Source: Alentia gelatinosa (Eukaryota; Annelida; Polychaeta; Phyllodocida; Polynoidae). Taken from it: 64,000 nt of DNA. The notes under the pieces are model-generated. The model ran no database searches, was not told the origin of the DNA, and was given only the letters and a program-made list of their open reading frames with translations. Below, one piece after another: positions 46,791-56,137 of this stretch. The translations under genes and the position numbers were made by a program. Numbering within the stretch: the stretch's first letter is position 1; every line of letters starts with the position of its first letter. The stretch covers positions 29,861,970-29,925,969 of the forward strand of contig OX465589.1 of the NCBI GenBank assembly GCA_950022655.1. Reading direction: 5' to 3'.

Positions 46791-48102
46791 TTTACTAAGG
46801 GGGCAACCAAGGCAGCCATTTTGCTGCTAAGGGACTACCCAATTAAAAATTACAACATATATCCAGCAGTTCTTGGTCTACTCTCTAGCTTCCTGGTGTT
46901 CACAAGAATTCACTGATACCAACGTATAAGTGAAAAAGGTGGAATTGTAAGATGGAGAAATTATTAAAATTATGGAAGATATGACATTTAGGAAAGAGGA
47001 AACGACATTTGAAGAATGAAGGACTAGCCTCGCTAGCACCTTGAATAAATGTGATATTCACCTATCTTGAGCCGGGGAGCGGGTTCTTGAGCGTTGGGCA
47101 GAGAAGACTCGACAGTCGCGGACCTACAGGTGGTCAGCCCGGCCTGTCGAGCACTCTGCCTCCAGCTGTTCCGGATCTTGTTGAAGTCCTCTGTTAGCTC
47201 CCGGCGAGTGAAGTGTCGTTCTCTTTCTCATCTTAAAGTATCGAGCCCAGCTGGCCCATCGGCGTAGCAGACCTACTACATTCAGCCCGATGCCGACGGG
47301 TGCTGGGCTTCCCACTGTTCTTCAAGTTGGAAGACATCCATATGTAGAGAAGGGTTAGCCTCGCTAAACACCTTCCGAGTTGAAAGTTTCCGAATACGGA
47401 AATAACGGCCAAAAAGGCAAAACAATTCTCCATCCACCTGGTAAGAGTGTGTGGTATCAGTGTTCTTTCATTTTGACTCCAGCTATACTGGCATATTTTT
47501 TTCTCGGCTCGAATCGAGTACCAATTAAGGCCCCAATTCTAAGCCGGATTCAGAACTTACGATCACCGACCCAAGGTAGAAACAGCCAGCGTAATCCATC
47601 AGATCAGGGGTTACGCCTACTATCTCACTATCGAGTCGATGAACTCAGTTCCGACATAGACCTGGTAAGTCAGATCTGTACCCGAAAGGCACAATCTTCC
47701 TTACCTGGTACCACACCACAGGCCGGAGGTTTTCGTGATGGGGGCCTATTACGGGCCTGACCATCGAGAGAACCTTCAGCCGTCTGAAACCAGGGTTGTG
47801 CCTTAGGGAAGTCATTTTACTGACTTTCCCCAGCCCCAACCCAGGATCGCTTATTATTGGTTACTCCTAACTTTCCCTCTACCCCTCCCAGCGATCCTTG
47901 CGGTTCGCCGAGAAAGTGCAGAATTCTGGCTAGGAGGCCACATTCTGGAAGTAGCTAGGTCGGAAAAAAAAATTTTCCTCCCCGGGACTTCCCATACCCG
48001 TCTGACTTCGGATCCAGGAGAGTTGTTGGCTCTGCCGGTTCTGAGTTTAGACGGCGTCTTCCCGGCTTGTTAGGCACCAGCCGAGTTGGTCATTGTCAAC
48101 CC
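46791..48102 (-). other. 3' untranslated region of the gypsy element
   Basis: About 1.3 kb between the extra ORF and the polypurine tract. It has only short open frames (66 codons or fewer on the minus strand) with no recognisable motif. Nothing further seen. Confidence 0.5.
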
Positions 48103-49317
48103 CTAAATATCCTCGTCGAAGGACATCCTGAGGTCGAGAAGGTCCGACTGGCTTGGTGCACTAGCCGTCGGTGGAACCGACGTTGCCAGGGCGGTCCTCT
48201 CTGGTCGCAGTGGACTCAGCGCAGACGTAGGCTGCAACTGAGACATCAACTGCTGTAGAGAGGTTGGTCCGGTATCTAAAAAGATTCCAGACTCCAACGG
48301 GATGATGTTGGCATTCACCCCCAGTGCCCCACTTGGTTCCTCGGGCTGATCTACCGGCTTAGCCCTGGAAGGCTTTGCTGATTTTTCAGCCCGTGTCACG
48401 GCGGGAGGCCTCCTCGGCTGTAGGACTTCAGTCTGATCCGGTGGGGTCTGACCGGGTCCTGACAGCGGAGTATCTACACTGACATCCATGGGCTGAGCCG
48501 CTATGGATGTAGTGTCCTGTTGGGAAGTTTCTTCCACGGGTGACCATCCCAACATGCCAGCGAGTTGCTGACGTGTCGAGTTTGATTCTTCCGTGGTGAA
48601 CTGAAGAAATCTTCCCCGGCTCCTTTGACGGGCCAACCACGCTTCCTCAAGGGCTTGCGGGTCGTCACCGATGTCATAGAGCGACATACCCAAGTGCCGA
48701 AGACAACGTTCATCTTGGCGATGGGTCTGGGCTTCCGCCCGGGCAAACCTCGACTGGGCCGTGGTTTTCGCAATACGCGCGTCCTCTAAGTCCAACGCGT
48801 ATTGTTTAGCCAGGCCTTTCGTGGCTTCTCTTACCTCGAATCGGGCTAGGTTCACTAGCTCCTTAACGAGGCCTTCATGGAGAGCATGCGCGCCCGTTCG
48901 GACACGGCCCTCCAAGGTGCCACCTATATGCGACTCTAGCTGATCCGCCCGTTGGACGTATTCAACCGACATCGCACAGGGAGAAGAAGTCACCTTCGAT
49001 GCAATGGGTGGTTGTGTCGTTGGTTTCTTCTTTACCTCAACAACCGGGTTGGCTGGTGGAGGGAGTGCCGGAAAGGCCTCTTCTTCCTCAACTTTCCCGG
49101 GTGCTTGGGTAACACCTCTGTTGAGTGGGGAAACTCCCGAGAGACTTGAGCTAGGACGAGTCCTAGCTGGTTTTTCTACGGGTCCGCGGGCTTTTGAAGC
49201 CGTTGGAACGTTTCCTTCACTCAGGTCTGAGAGGACTTTCAATCCCCCAGACAACTTTGGCCCTACCTGGTAAGCAGCTTCCACCACGTCAGCGATGGTG
49301 TGCTTACCTGGAGCCAA
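48103..49317 (-). CDS. Extra ORF, part 3: helical protein of unknown function
   Basis: In the same frame as part 2, eight codons after its TGA; the first codon counted is TTG, so an independent start is unlikely. About 404 residues: a low-complexity Pro/Ser/Lys N-terminus, then a helix-rich middle (YVQRADQLESHIGG through LEDARIAKTTAQSRFARAEAQ, about residues 118-215) that could form a coiled coil, and an acidic, Ser/Pro-rich C-terminus ending MSFDEDI. It has no transmembrane segment and no catalytic motif I recognise. Together with parts 1 and 2 it gives an accessory region of roughly 3.1 kb transcribed with the element. Confidence 0.5.
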   Translation of the reverse strand: MAPGKHTIADVVEAAYQVGPKLSGGLKVLSDLSEGNVPTASKARGPVEKPARTRPSSSLSGVSPLNRGVTQAPGKVEEEEAFPALPPPANPVVEVKKKPTTQPPIASKVTSSPCAMSVEYVQRADQLESHIGGTLEGRVRTGAHALHEGLVKELVNLARFEVREATKGLAKQYALDLEDARIAKTTAQSRFARAEAQTHRQDERCLRHLGMSLYDIGDDPQALEEAWLARQRSRGRFLQFTTEESNSTRQQLAGMLGWSPVEETSQQDTTSIAAQPMDVSVDTPLSGPGQTPPDQTEVLQPRRPPAVTRAEKSAKPSRAKPVDQPEEPSGALGVNANIIPLESGIFLDTGPTSLQQLMSQLQPTSALSPLRPERTALATSVPPTASAPSQSDLLDLRMSFDEDI

Positions 49318-49341
49318 TTTCTTTCTGGGCTTCCGACTGGA

Positions 49342-50754
49342 TCACTCAGAAGTGTCAGTCTCGCTGGACGAGGACGATGACAGCTTCTTGACCCGTCGTT
49401 TAGCCTTCGAGGATTTTTGAGACGGTTCCCGGCTAAGGGACCGTTTCTTCCTCGACTCCTTTGACATCTGTCGATGTTTTGACGCGGATAGCATTAGAGT
49501 CCCGAACCAGCCAGGATTCTTCTTCCATCCGATCTTAAACAGTCGACCGTCTGTCACACAAGTCTCGGGTTCCGGTTTGCCTCTCTGAGTCTCGGAACCT
49601 AAGTCAACGAATCTCTGCCACAGATTCATGACCCGTTCCCGAGCAGCAGCACCAGCAGTCCGGTGTTCCCGGGCAATGTGTCTAACTAGACACGAACGCC
49701 TGGAACTGGCACACCCAGCCTGACAAGAACCACCCTTCTTGCCAAGGCACTGTAGCCATGGTCGTTCGGCTAAGTGTACCTCTACGAGGTGCCTAGCGTA
49801 ACGACCTTCAGTCGCGTAGGTCGGTGACAATTTCTTGTCCCTCCCATGGCAACTCAAGAAGACACAATGATTGCCGTTCCCAAACTTGTGCCATGCGTAC
49901 GCGATCCGGTCTTTGACCTGATCCTCGTACTTCAGCCGGCTAACTCGGGAAACTCCTTTCACCCGGTCTATGTACCAGGCGTTGGGAGAACCCTTGTCAA
50001 CTAGCCACTCCTCATCATCTGAGGTTCCATCTAAACCGACACCATCGGGGATGTAATGCCGGTTTCCATGACGGAGATCTTCTAGGCAAGTGTAAGTCTT
50101 GCCCAGCAAAGAGGCGGGTATCTGTCTAGCTACCGTTCTCTTCCCAGCCCGCTTTACGCCAGGTTGGAAATCACCGTCATCATTGTCGGGGTTGGATGGG
50201 ACCAGGGGTTTAGCCTTGTCCATCTCCGGTCCCCAACACTTGACCTCTCCGCCACCCGTGGCACCTGTTGAGGTACTCGGTATAGCGTCAGCCACACTAG
50301 GTCCAGCCTGTGCCGCGGGTTTGTCCGAGCCTTTCGACTCAGCCCCCTTCGACTCCTCACGCTTCCCGGTTTGAGGTTTCCCTTTCTCCGAGTCACGTGA
50401 TTTCGGCTGACCTCCGGTCCTTTCTAGCTCCGCCTCAGCCCGTTTCCGGGCTGCACGACGGAGTCGCTTCCGGTTCTGTTTCGAAAGCTGCGGCTCAGTC
50501 TTGTCAGCCTCCCGAGGTTTTGACACCTCAGTCTTACTGACAGACTTCCCCGGCGCGGGTTTAGCCGGTGTTGACACCGGTTTCTCACCTTTGCTGGACG
50601 ACCCTTTTACAGAGTCGTCCCCAACTGACGAATCAGTCTCCATAGCCGTCTCTGTCCCAGCCTCAGACTTTCCGGGTTTTGCTACCGGACCCAGGGCCAA
50701 AAAGGTCCCGGCTTCCGCCAGCTCCACTCCGGGTGGAGTCCAATTTTGGTACAT
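49342..50754 (-). CDS. Extra ORF, part 2: charged protein with Cys/His finger-like modules
   Basis: ATG at 50754; 470 codons to TGA 49342-49344. The first 200 residues are rich in K, E, S, P and G and of low complexity. The middle is better structured: SCHGRDK with RHLVEVH downstream, then CLGKKGGSCQAGC, SCLVRHIAREH. These resemble two Cys2His2-like zinc-binding modules (H-x5-H and H-x4-H), suggesting nucleic-acid or protein binding. The C-terminus is basic, then poly-Ser (SSSSSS). The next ORF is in the same frame, so this TGA splits a reading frame of about 880 codons. No known family recognised. Confidence 0.55.
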   Translation of the reverse strand: MYQNWTPPGVELAEAGTFLALGPVAKPGKSEAGTETAMETDSSVGDDSVKGSSSKGEKPVSTPAKPAPGKSVSKTEVSKPREADKTEPQLSKQNRKRLRRAARKRAEAELERTGGQPKSRDSEKGKPQTGKREESKGAESKGSDKPAAQAGPSVADAIPSTSTGATGGGEVKCWGPEMDKAKPLVPSNPDNDDGDFQPGVKRAGKRTVARQIPASLLGKTYTCLEDLRHGNRHYIPDGVGLDGTSDDEEWLVDKGSPNAWYIDRVKGVSRVSRLKYEDQVKDRIAYAWHKFGNGNHCVFLSCHGRDKKLSPTYATEGRYARHLVEVHLAERPWLQCLGKKGGSCQAGCASSRRSCLVRHIAREHRTAGAAARERVMNLWQRFVDLGSETQRGKPEPETCVTDGRLFKIGWKKNPGWFGTLMLSASKHRQMSKESRKKRSLSREPSQKSSKAKRRVKKLSSSSSSETDTSE

Positions 50755-51245
50755 TGACTGTACTTTGGCACGCGTTTTGGGATCCCAGCTAGCATTTGTT
50801 CCAGGCTCTGGGTTGAAACCTCATGCCTGGAACCCATCTCTTCGGAGGACTTCCTCGGAGAGTGACGACGCGGGCGGGCTCGGCCTCGCCTTGGCGTATC
50901 ACGCTCCGATTCGGAACCTTCGGCCATGAACACATCCGAGTCAGAGGCCTCAGTTTTCACTGAGCTCGTCTTCGGACGGGCACCAGAAGAGCCCTTAGCG
51001 GCCGGGGCCGCCTCAGACTTCTTCCCGGTGTGACTTTTTCCCTTTCCGGGTCGTTCATCTCGGGTTTCCCCAAGAAGAACAGAGTCCGCAGACTCGTACC
51101 CTTCCAGGTCAAAATCACCATCATCTGACCCGATGAGCAAAGCATCATCGTCCAGATCTGCCCCCCGCTCAGCCGAAGCTGAGGATCCGGGCAGGGGTGA
51201 GGGGAGCTCGCGCTCACCCTCCGTAGATGGGGCACGGTCAGCCAT
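50682..51245 (-). CDS. Extra ORF downstream of integrase, part 1 (acidic/basic, unknown)
   Basis: ATG at 51245, 568 bp after the integrase stop; 187 codons. The N-terminal half is strongly acidic (DLDDDALLIGSDDGDFDLEG), followed by Lys/Ser and Arg-rich stretches (RRGRARPRRHSPRK). I recognise no domain, signal peptide or membrane segment. It overlaps the next ORF (from 50754) by about 73 nt in a -1 relation, so the two may be one protein joined by frameshift, or one copy may carry an indel. It sits in the position where some gypsy relatives have env, but nothing here looks like an envelope protein. Confidence 0.5.
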   Translation of the reverse strand: MADRAPSTEGERELPSPLPGSSASAERGADLDDDALLIGSDDGDFDLEGYESADSVLLGETRDERPGKGKSHTGKKSEAAPAAKGSSGARPKTSSVKTEASDSDVFMAEGSESERDTPRRGRARPRRHSPRKSSEEMGSRHEVSTQSLEQMLAGIPKRVPKYSQCTKIGLHPEWSWRKPGPFWPWVR

Positions 51246-51813
51246 GCTGCTACCGCCCGACTCCTGTGGTGCTAGGCACCACTCCGATCACAGAGTGAAG
51301 ACTACTGAAAAAACAGGGTCTTATATACTCCTAAGTGACCTAGATTCACTGTCGCGAACCAATCAACCGTGTCGAGACTGGCTCATCTTGAGCGTCTCAA
51401 CACCGCATGCGTGAAGAAACCAAAGGTCAGCGTTACGCTCGACTTGATTCGTTCACGCCTTCAATCACCCAGCACAGGTTCCGGAACCCGGGGAAACCCC
51501 TTTTCGAGCTCCACCCCGAGTTCTCTGTAGTGTGGGAATTCTTATCGCCGTCGTGTATCTCACTGATAGTATGGGAGACTTGTCTAATTTCCATGTAAAT
51601 GGATCAGACCTTTCAGAGCGCTCGGCAATTCTGCAGCCTCTAGAGGGTCCTCGACGGGGTCCCTTAGAGCAACGTCTGGGCTGCGGCACATAACGACTGA
51701 TTTTAAGGTAACTATTTGATCAACATTCATGTATAATCGACATGTCACTGACTACCAACGATCTACATTTCGTACCATTGCTTCTCGTTGTGTTTTCGAC
51801 AACCCCGGCACCA
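51246..51813 (-). other. Gap between integrase and extra ORFs
   Basis: 568 bp with no convincing frame. It could hold splice signals or a leader for a subgenomic mRNA of the extra ORFs, but I see no feature I can support. Confidence 0.4.
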
Positions 51814-53748
51814 CTACTCTTTGTAGTTAACCACAGCCTTTGATTTTACTCGAGAGCTGTGGCGGGGTTTTGAGTCTATTTTAGACTCCATTCTACATCT
51901 CGAACCATGTTTATTATACACGGCTCGATCTGTAGCAAATTTAGACTTTTCCGTGTCAGGTTTTTCTTCTACCCACACTTCCCTTTTTAGGTTGGCGTAA
52001 GTAGGAATCACCTTCCGCGGACGTCCCGGTTTTCGCCGTGTAGGCGAGCACCCACTCGGAACCCCGGTAACCTTTGACCGGGACTTCCCTATCGGGGTCT
52101 GCCTCCGCCGTGTTGACGGGGGTTTGACGCCCAGCTTCCCAGCTCTTTGAACCCGGGACCTCCCTGGTTTCCCAGTAGGACCCGTGTTCAGTGACACATC
52201 TCGCTTTGTAGCAGGGTGTGAAACTTCAAAGTCGGAACATTCACGCTTTCCTTCCCATAGTCGTAAACGAGCTACATGGGATTTATAACGCCTTCTTGAC
52301 CATTCGTCTTCTATCACTACTGTCATTTCTGACAATAATTGAACAATTCTGAATGGTCCGTCCCAGTTAGGAGCGAGTTTTACATTTACCAACGGAGTGT
52401 GGTATCGTACAACCCGGTCTCCTACTCGGAACTTACGTGGTTTAAGATTGACGTCATGTCCAGTCTTTTGCCACTCTGCTGCTTTCGTCAGATTTCGTCT
52501 CGCAAGGTAATATCCCTCTACAAAACGTTCTCTGAGTTTTTCGACAAATCCTATGGGACAAGGATCATCCGTAGACATTCCAGGAACCCCATAGACTATG
52601 TCCGCGGGCATTACTATTTCCTCGCCAAAGACGATTAAATTAGGTGAACACCCCGTGCTTGAATGAATGGTCCCATTATATGCGTGAGCTATAAATGGTG
52701 CTAATTCATCCCAATTCTTCCGATTTTCATCTACCAGGGTCCGAAGACACTGGATCAATGTCCGGTTGAATCTCTCTACCATACCATCTGATTGGGGACG
52801 ATATGGATTTGTATGTGTCTTTTTAATCTCGAGTATCCTACACATTTCTTTCCAGATCTGGGATTCAAATTCCCTTCCTTGGTCGGAATGTAGTACGCTC
52901 GGAATTCCAAAAGGCAACATCCAGTTTTTCACTAAAGCTTCCGCACACGTGGCAGCTTTGTGATTTTTCATGGGATAGATCTGCACATATTTTGTGTAAT
53001 AATCCATCACCACCATCATACAGGTATTTCCTTCCTCTGACTCGTCGATACCAGATATGATATCTAGAGCGATTCTGGCAAACCTGACACCAAACAGTTC
53101 CTGTAACGGCATCTTTCCGAGTCCTACCCCGGGTTTGACTTTGCTACATATGGAACATCCAGATATCCATCTTCGAATATCTGCACCCATTCCAGGCCAG
53201 TAGTAACGACGCCTTATTCTGGCTACCGTTCTTTTCCGTCCTAGATGAGCTGCACTCCTATGTTCATGACATAGGGTCATTAGTCCGGATCGTAATTCTC
53301 GAGGGACCACTAGTTGTAGAGCACGTTTAAGTGGTTGCAATGTGGTTCTCCATCGATATAATATTCCATCACGGACCTCTAGCTCTTTCCATTGACCACA
53401 TAGATTCCGAAATTCTCGGTTTTCAGGCGAGATCTCGGGTCCTGTTGGCCTATGGAGTCCATTAGCTATCAGTTTAGTTAACCGGAACAAATCTGGGTCA
53501 GCCTGTTGACTTTCCTTAATCTGTTCTAGTGTCCACTGATAGTTTAATGGCGGCTTCACTTTCTGGGAACGTAGAGTAGCTATGACTGCTCTATGTTCGC
53601 CACAATCCCGGCAATCTGGTCGTCCACATTTCCGCACTGGTCTCCTTGAGAGACAATCCGCATTAATGTGTGACTTTCCAGCCCGGTGTTCAATCTGGCA
53701 GTTAGTCAACCCGAATTCGGAGAGAGCTGCCAGCCATCTTCCAATCAT
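51814..53748 (-). CDS. int: Integrase with RNase H tail (gypsy pol)
   Basis: Same frame as RT. The sequence from 53832 to 53749 is the last part of RNase H, and the first Met after the TGA is 53748. Counting from there, ADCLSR (about 30-35) closes RNase H/tether. The zinc-binding HHCC domain has H161/H163, H168, C198 and C201. The catalytic core has D229, D289 and E325, the classical D,D(35)E spacing, with the SDQGREF and PYRPQSDGMVERFNRT motifs. A GPY/F-type module (WDGPFRI, about 461-468) is followed by a basic, Pro-rich tail. I see no clear chromodomain. The enzyme inserts element cDNA into chromosomes. It ends at TAG near 51814. It would be made only if the upstream TGA were bypassed. Confidence 0.93.
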   Translation of the reverse strand: MIGRWLAALSEFGLTNCQIEHRAGKSHINADCLSRRPVRKCGRPDCRDCGEHRAVIATLRSQKVKPPLNYQWTLEQIKESQQADPDLFRLTKLIANGLHRPTGPEISPENREFRNLCGQWKELEVRDGILYRWRTTLQPLKRALQLVVPRELRSGLMTLCHEHRSAAHLGRKRTVARIRRRYYWPGMGADIRRWISGCSICSKVKPGVGLGKMPLQELFGVRFARIALDIISGIDESEEGNTCMMVVMDYYTKYVQIYPMKNHKAATCAEALVKNWMLPFGIPSVLHSDQGREFESQIWKEMCRILEIKKTHTNPYRPQSDGMVERFNRTLIQCLRTLVDENRKNWDELAPFIAHAYNGTIHSSTGCSPNLIVFGEEIVMPADIVYGVPGMSTDDPCPIGFVEKLRERFVEGYYLARRNLTKAAEWQKTGHDVNLKPRKFRVGDRVVRYHTPLVNVKLAPNWDGPFRIVQLLSEMTVVIEDEWSRRRYKSHVARLRLWEGKRECSDFEVSHPATKRDVSLNTGPTGKPGRSRVQRAGKLGVKPPSTRRRQTPIGKSRSKVTGVPSGCSPTRRKPGRPRKVIPTYANLKREVWVEEKPDTEKSKFATDRAVYNKHGSRCRMESKIDSKPRHSSRVKSKAVVNYKE

Positions 53749-53832
53749 TCCCTCGGCGTCTTTAAAGTTAAAGAGCCATTTGAGAGAAGAATGGTCAGTA
53801 CGTAGGATGAAATCTCCACCTGCTAAGAAGTG

Positions 53833-55533
53833 TCAATATTTTCTTACATACACCACAACCGCTAAGAGTTCCCTCTTAGTAGTACAGTAGTTCCGCTGAC
53901 TTTTACTTAAGCTGTTGCTGGCAAAAGCTATTGGAACTTCTATACCATCTTGTATCTGAGACAAAGCCGCTCCAATACTCTCATTACTAGCGTCAGTGTC
54001 GAGAATGAACCGACCCTGAGCTAGAGGGTATTTCAATACGGGGGTCTCCGTAAACTTTCGTTTTAGTCCCAGAAAAGCGTGTTCAGCTTCCGGAGTCCAT
54101 TGGATCTCTTTTTGCTTCCCTGGCTTATCTAGTACTACATACTGTTGCATAGGGTGTGCAATTTCAGAAAAACCCGGGATAAAGTCGCGGTAATACGAAC
54201 AAAATCCTAGGAAAGACCTTATGTCTTTTATATTCTGGGGGCGTGGCCAATTAGCCACTACCTCCAACTTAGAAGGATCTGCCCGGATTCCATTTCCGGA
54301 AACTATCCGTCCTAAGTATTCCACAGATTTGCGAAACAGCTTACATTTTTGAGGTTTGAGTTTCAACCCATAAGATTGAATACGCTCAAATACCTCTCTC
54401 AGGTTTTCTAAACATTCAACATAATTCTTTCCGAAGATGATTATGTCGTCTAGATAAACCGAACACTTTTTCCACTGTAGACCCCGCAACATCTGATCCA
54501 TCATGGATTCGAAAGTTGCAGGAGCGTTACAGAGGCCAAATGGCATTACTGTGAATTCGTAAAGCCCTTGATGAGTGGTGAACGCCGTTTTAGACTGATC
54601 GCCACTGTTCATCTTTACCTGCCAATATCCAGACTGGAGATCCAGAGTACAAAACCACTGGTTCCCTCCCAGAGAGTCGAGACTCTCATCGATCCGGGGT
54701 ATTGGGTAGGCATTCTTCCGGGTGATACCATTCAATTTTCTGTAATCAATACAGAATCGGCGAGTACCATCCTTTTTAGTAACCATTACCACTGGACTAG
54801 CCCAAGGACTTGCACTGGGGATGATTACTTTCTGGTCCATCATTTTCCCTACTTCCTCTTCTAAAGCTTCCCGTTTTACCGGAGGTAGCCGTCGATAAGG
54901 AAGGCGGAAAGGTTGATGACCTTCAGTGTCAATCGTGTGTTCTACTCGATCCGTTCTCCCCAAGGGATCTCCAGGTCGAGTAAAGATTGACTCCATCTTT
55001 TTCAAAAGAATCCTTAGTTCATGTCGTTCCCCACTGTTTAGTGCGTCTGTTGTCTGAACTAAAGTTTCCAGAGTTTCGTGCAATGGACTCGGAACTGGAA
55101 GGGATCCCGTTCCTGTATCGATAGCACTAACCCGCACTTCTTCATAATCATTTCCTATTAAATCCGACCTTTCCAGTTTAGATTGTTCATCTTCCCCGGT
55201 TATTTCGGAAACGGGAATAGGTGTGATTCCCTGTGGACTGGAGTCCACTAGGCCATCCACATGAGCTAGAGTTACCCAGCCCAATGTATCACCCTTCCTT
55301 AATTTAATCAACCCGGAGGTATGATTACTTATAGGAATTGATCCTTCTCTGGCACTTCCGATCAGGGTATCCCAGGCCTGTATTCCTTTTTTAGAAAACA
55401 GTTCTGGGTCTGGCTCGAAAAGTGCATCTCCACGTGGTAAGTCACCTTCCCCAGCTATCAGGACATTAACCATCTGCTGGGGGGGATGCCCACATCTTGT
55501 CGGACAGAAATCAATGAAGAGATCCGTCGACAA
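53833..55533 (-). CDS. pol: Reverse transcriptase and N-terminal RNase H (gypsy pol)
   Basis: This 566-codon frame is entered from protease by a -1 shift; the first codon counted is TTG after a TAG, so it has no start of its own. RT motifs in order: ASPWASPVVMVTKKDG, FCIDYRKLN, LDLQSGYWQV with catalytic D298, MPFGLCNAPATF, YLDD at 360-363, LKPQKCKLF, VEYLG and IRSFLGFCSYYRDFI. RNase H starts around residue 505 with D514 in TDAS and E555 in KRELLAVV. The frame then meets TGA at 53833-53835 after VRKY, in the middle of RNase H. The remaining RNase H (including LRTDHSSL) continues in the same frame beyond the stop, up to the integrase. Length and motif order are typical of Ty3/gypsy. Confidence 0.93.
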   Translation of the reverse strand: MSTDLFIDFCPTRCGHPPQQMVNVLIAGEGDLPRGDALFEPDPELFSKKGIQAWDTLIGSAREGSIPISNHTSGLIKLRKGDTLGWVTLAHVDGLVDSSPQGITPIPVSEITGEDEQSKLERSDLIGNDYEEVRVSAIDTGTGSLPVPSPLHETLETLVQTTDALNSGERHELRILLKKMESIFTRPGDPLGRTDRVEHTIDTEGHQPFRLPYRRLPPVKREALEEEVGKMMDQKVIIPSASPWASPVVMVTKKDGTRRFCIDYRKLNGITRKNAYPIPRIDESLDSLGGNQWFCTLDLQSGYWQVKMNSGDQSKTAFTTHQGLYEFTVMPFGLCNAPATFESMMDQMLRGLQWKKCSVYLDDIIIFGKNYVECLENLREVFERIQSYGLKLKPQKCKLFRKSVEYLGRIVSGNGIRADPSKLEVVANWPRPQNIKDIRSFLGFCSYYRDFIPGFSEIAHPMQQYVVLDKPGKQKEIQWTPEAEHAFLGLKRKFTETPVLKYPLAQGRFILDTDASNESIGAALSQIQDGIEVPIAFASNSLSKSQRNYCTTKRELLAVVVYVRKY

Positions 55534-56081
55534 CTACATTCCACCTCCATTAACTCAGGAAATTTGAGTCGGAGAGTGCCATCGGGTAGATCTACAGAGC
55601 CTCCATAGAGGGTGAGAAAATCTACGCCTAATATTCCACTTTCTTCGATATCACTGAGTATGGGACCCCATACGAATTCAGTGTTACCTATTGAGACTGG
55701 AATAATCACACTACCATAGCACCTCATATGAGTACCATTAGCAGCTTTTGCCGAGGCTCCAGGAACATGACATTCCTGCGCAAATCCAAGAGACTGATAG
55801 AGTCCATTGTTTAACACAGAGCGACTAGCACCAGTATCCAACAATAGATCCACTTTCCTTCCTTGAATTCTAGCCGGCACATACCAACGACGTCCTCCCA
55901 AAGGGGACGGTTGTCTTATAAACCGTGAGATTCCATCTAAGGTTCCAAGATCCCATCCGCGTTGACAAAGCCATTGCAGACAAGGATGCCCGGGTGAAAG
56001 ATACTTACTACAAATCGTTGCGACCGTATTTTGTATCTTCCCCTTTTCTGGTAAGTTGGAAATATTTTCCTCCTTATACAT
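55458..56081 (-). CDS. pro: Aspartic protease (gypsy element)
   Basis: The frame is -1 relative to gag and stays open upstream of the first Met at 56081 past the gag stop, so it is probably entered by frameshift rather than by its own start. The active-site motif LLLDTGAS lies at about residues 79-86 (D82), and the second conserved patch GILGVDFL follows about 80 residues later, as in retroviral-type proteases. The enzyme would cut the Gag-Pol polyprotein. The frame overlaps the RT frame by 75 nt, and a run of seven C (55479-55485) sits in slippery phase in that overlap. It ends at TGA 55458-55460. Confidence 0.85.
   Translation of the reverse strand: MYKEENISNLPEKGKIQNTVATICSKYLSPGHPCLQWLCQRGWDLGTLDGISRFIRQPSPLGGRRWYVPARIQGRKVDLLLDTGASRSVLNNGLYQSLGFAQECHVPGASAKAANGTHMRCYGSVIIPVSIGNTEFVWGPILSDIEESGILGVDFLTLYGGSVDLPDGTLRLKFPELMEVECSCRRISSLISVRQDVGIPPSRWLMS
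55479..55485 (-). promoter_or_regulatory. Possible -1 frameshift site at the protease/RT junction
   Basis: Seven consecutive C on the minus strand, parsed in the protease frame as ATC CCC CCC. This is exactly the X XXY YYZ phase required for a -1 slip into the RT frame, which is open here. A homopolymer indel is the alternative explanation. Confidence 0.5.
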
Positions 56082-56137
56082 CTCACAGGTTTGTGTTCCC
56101 TGGCACTTTCCTTCCCGGACCGCAGTGTTGCCACTCG

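Noticed and set aside
48103..51245. Envelope gene of the gypsy element
   Set aside because: The position fits, but no signal peptide, transmembrane helix, cleavage site or Cys-rich ectodomain is visible, and the composition is nuclear/cytosolic in character.
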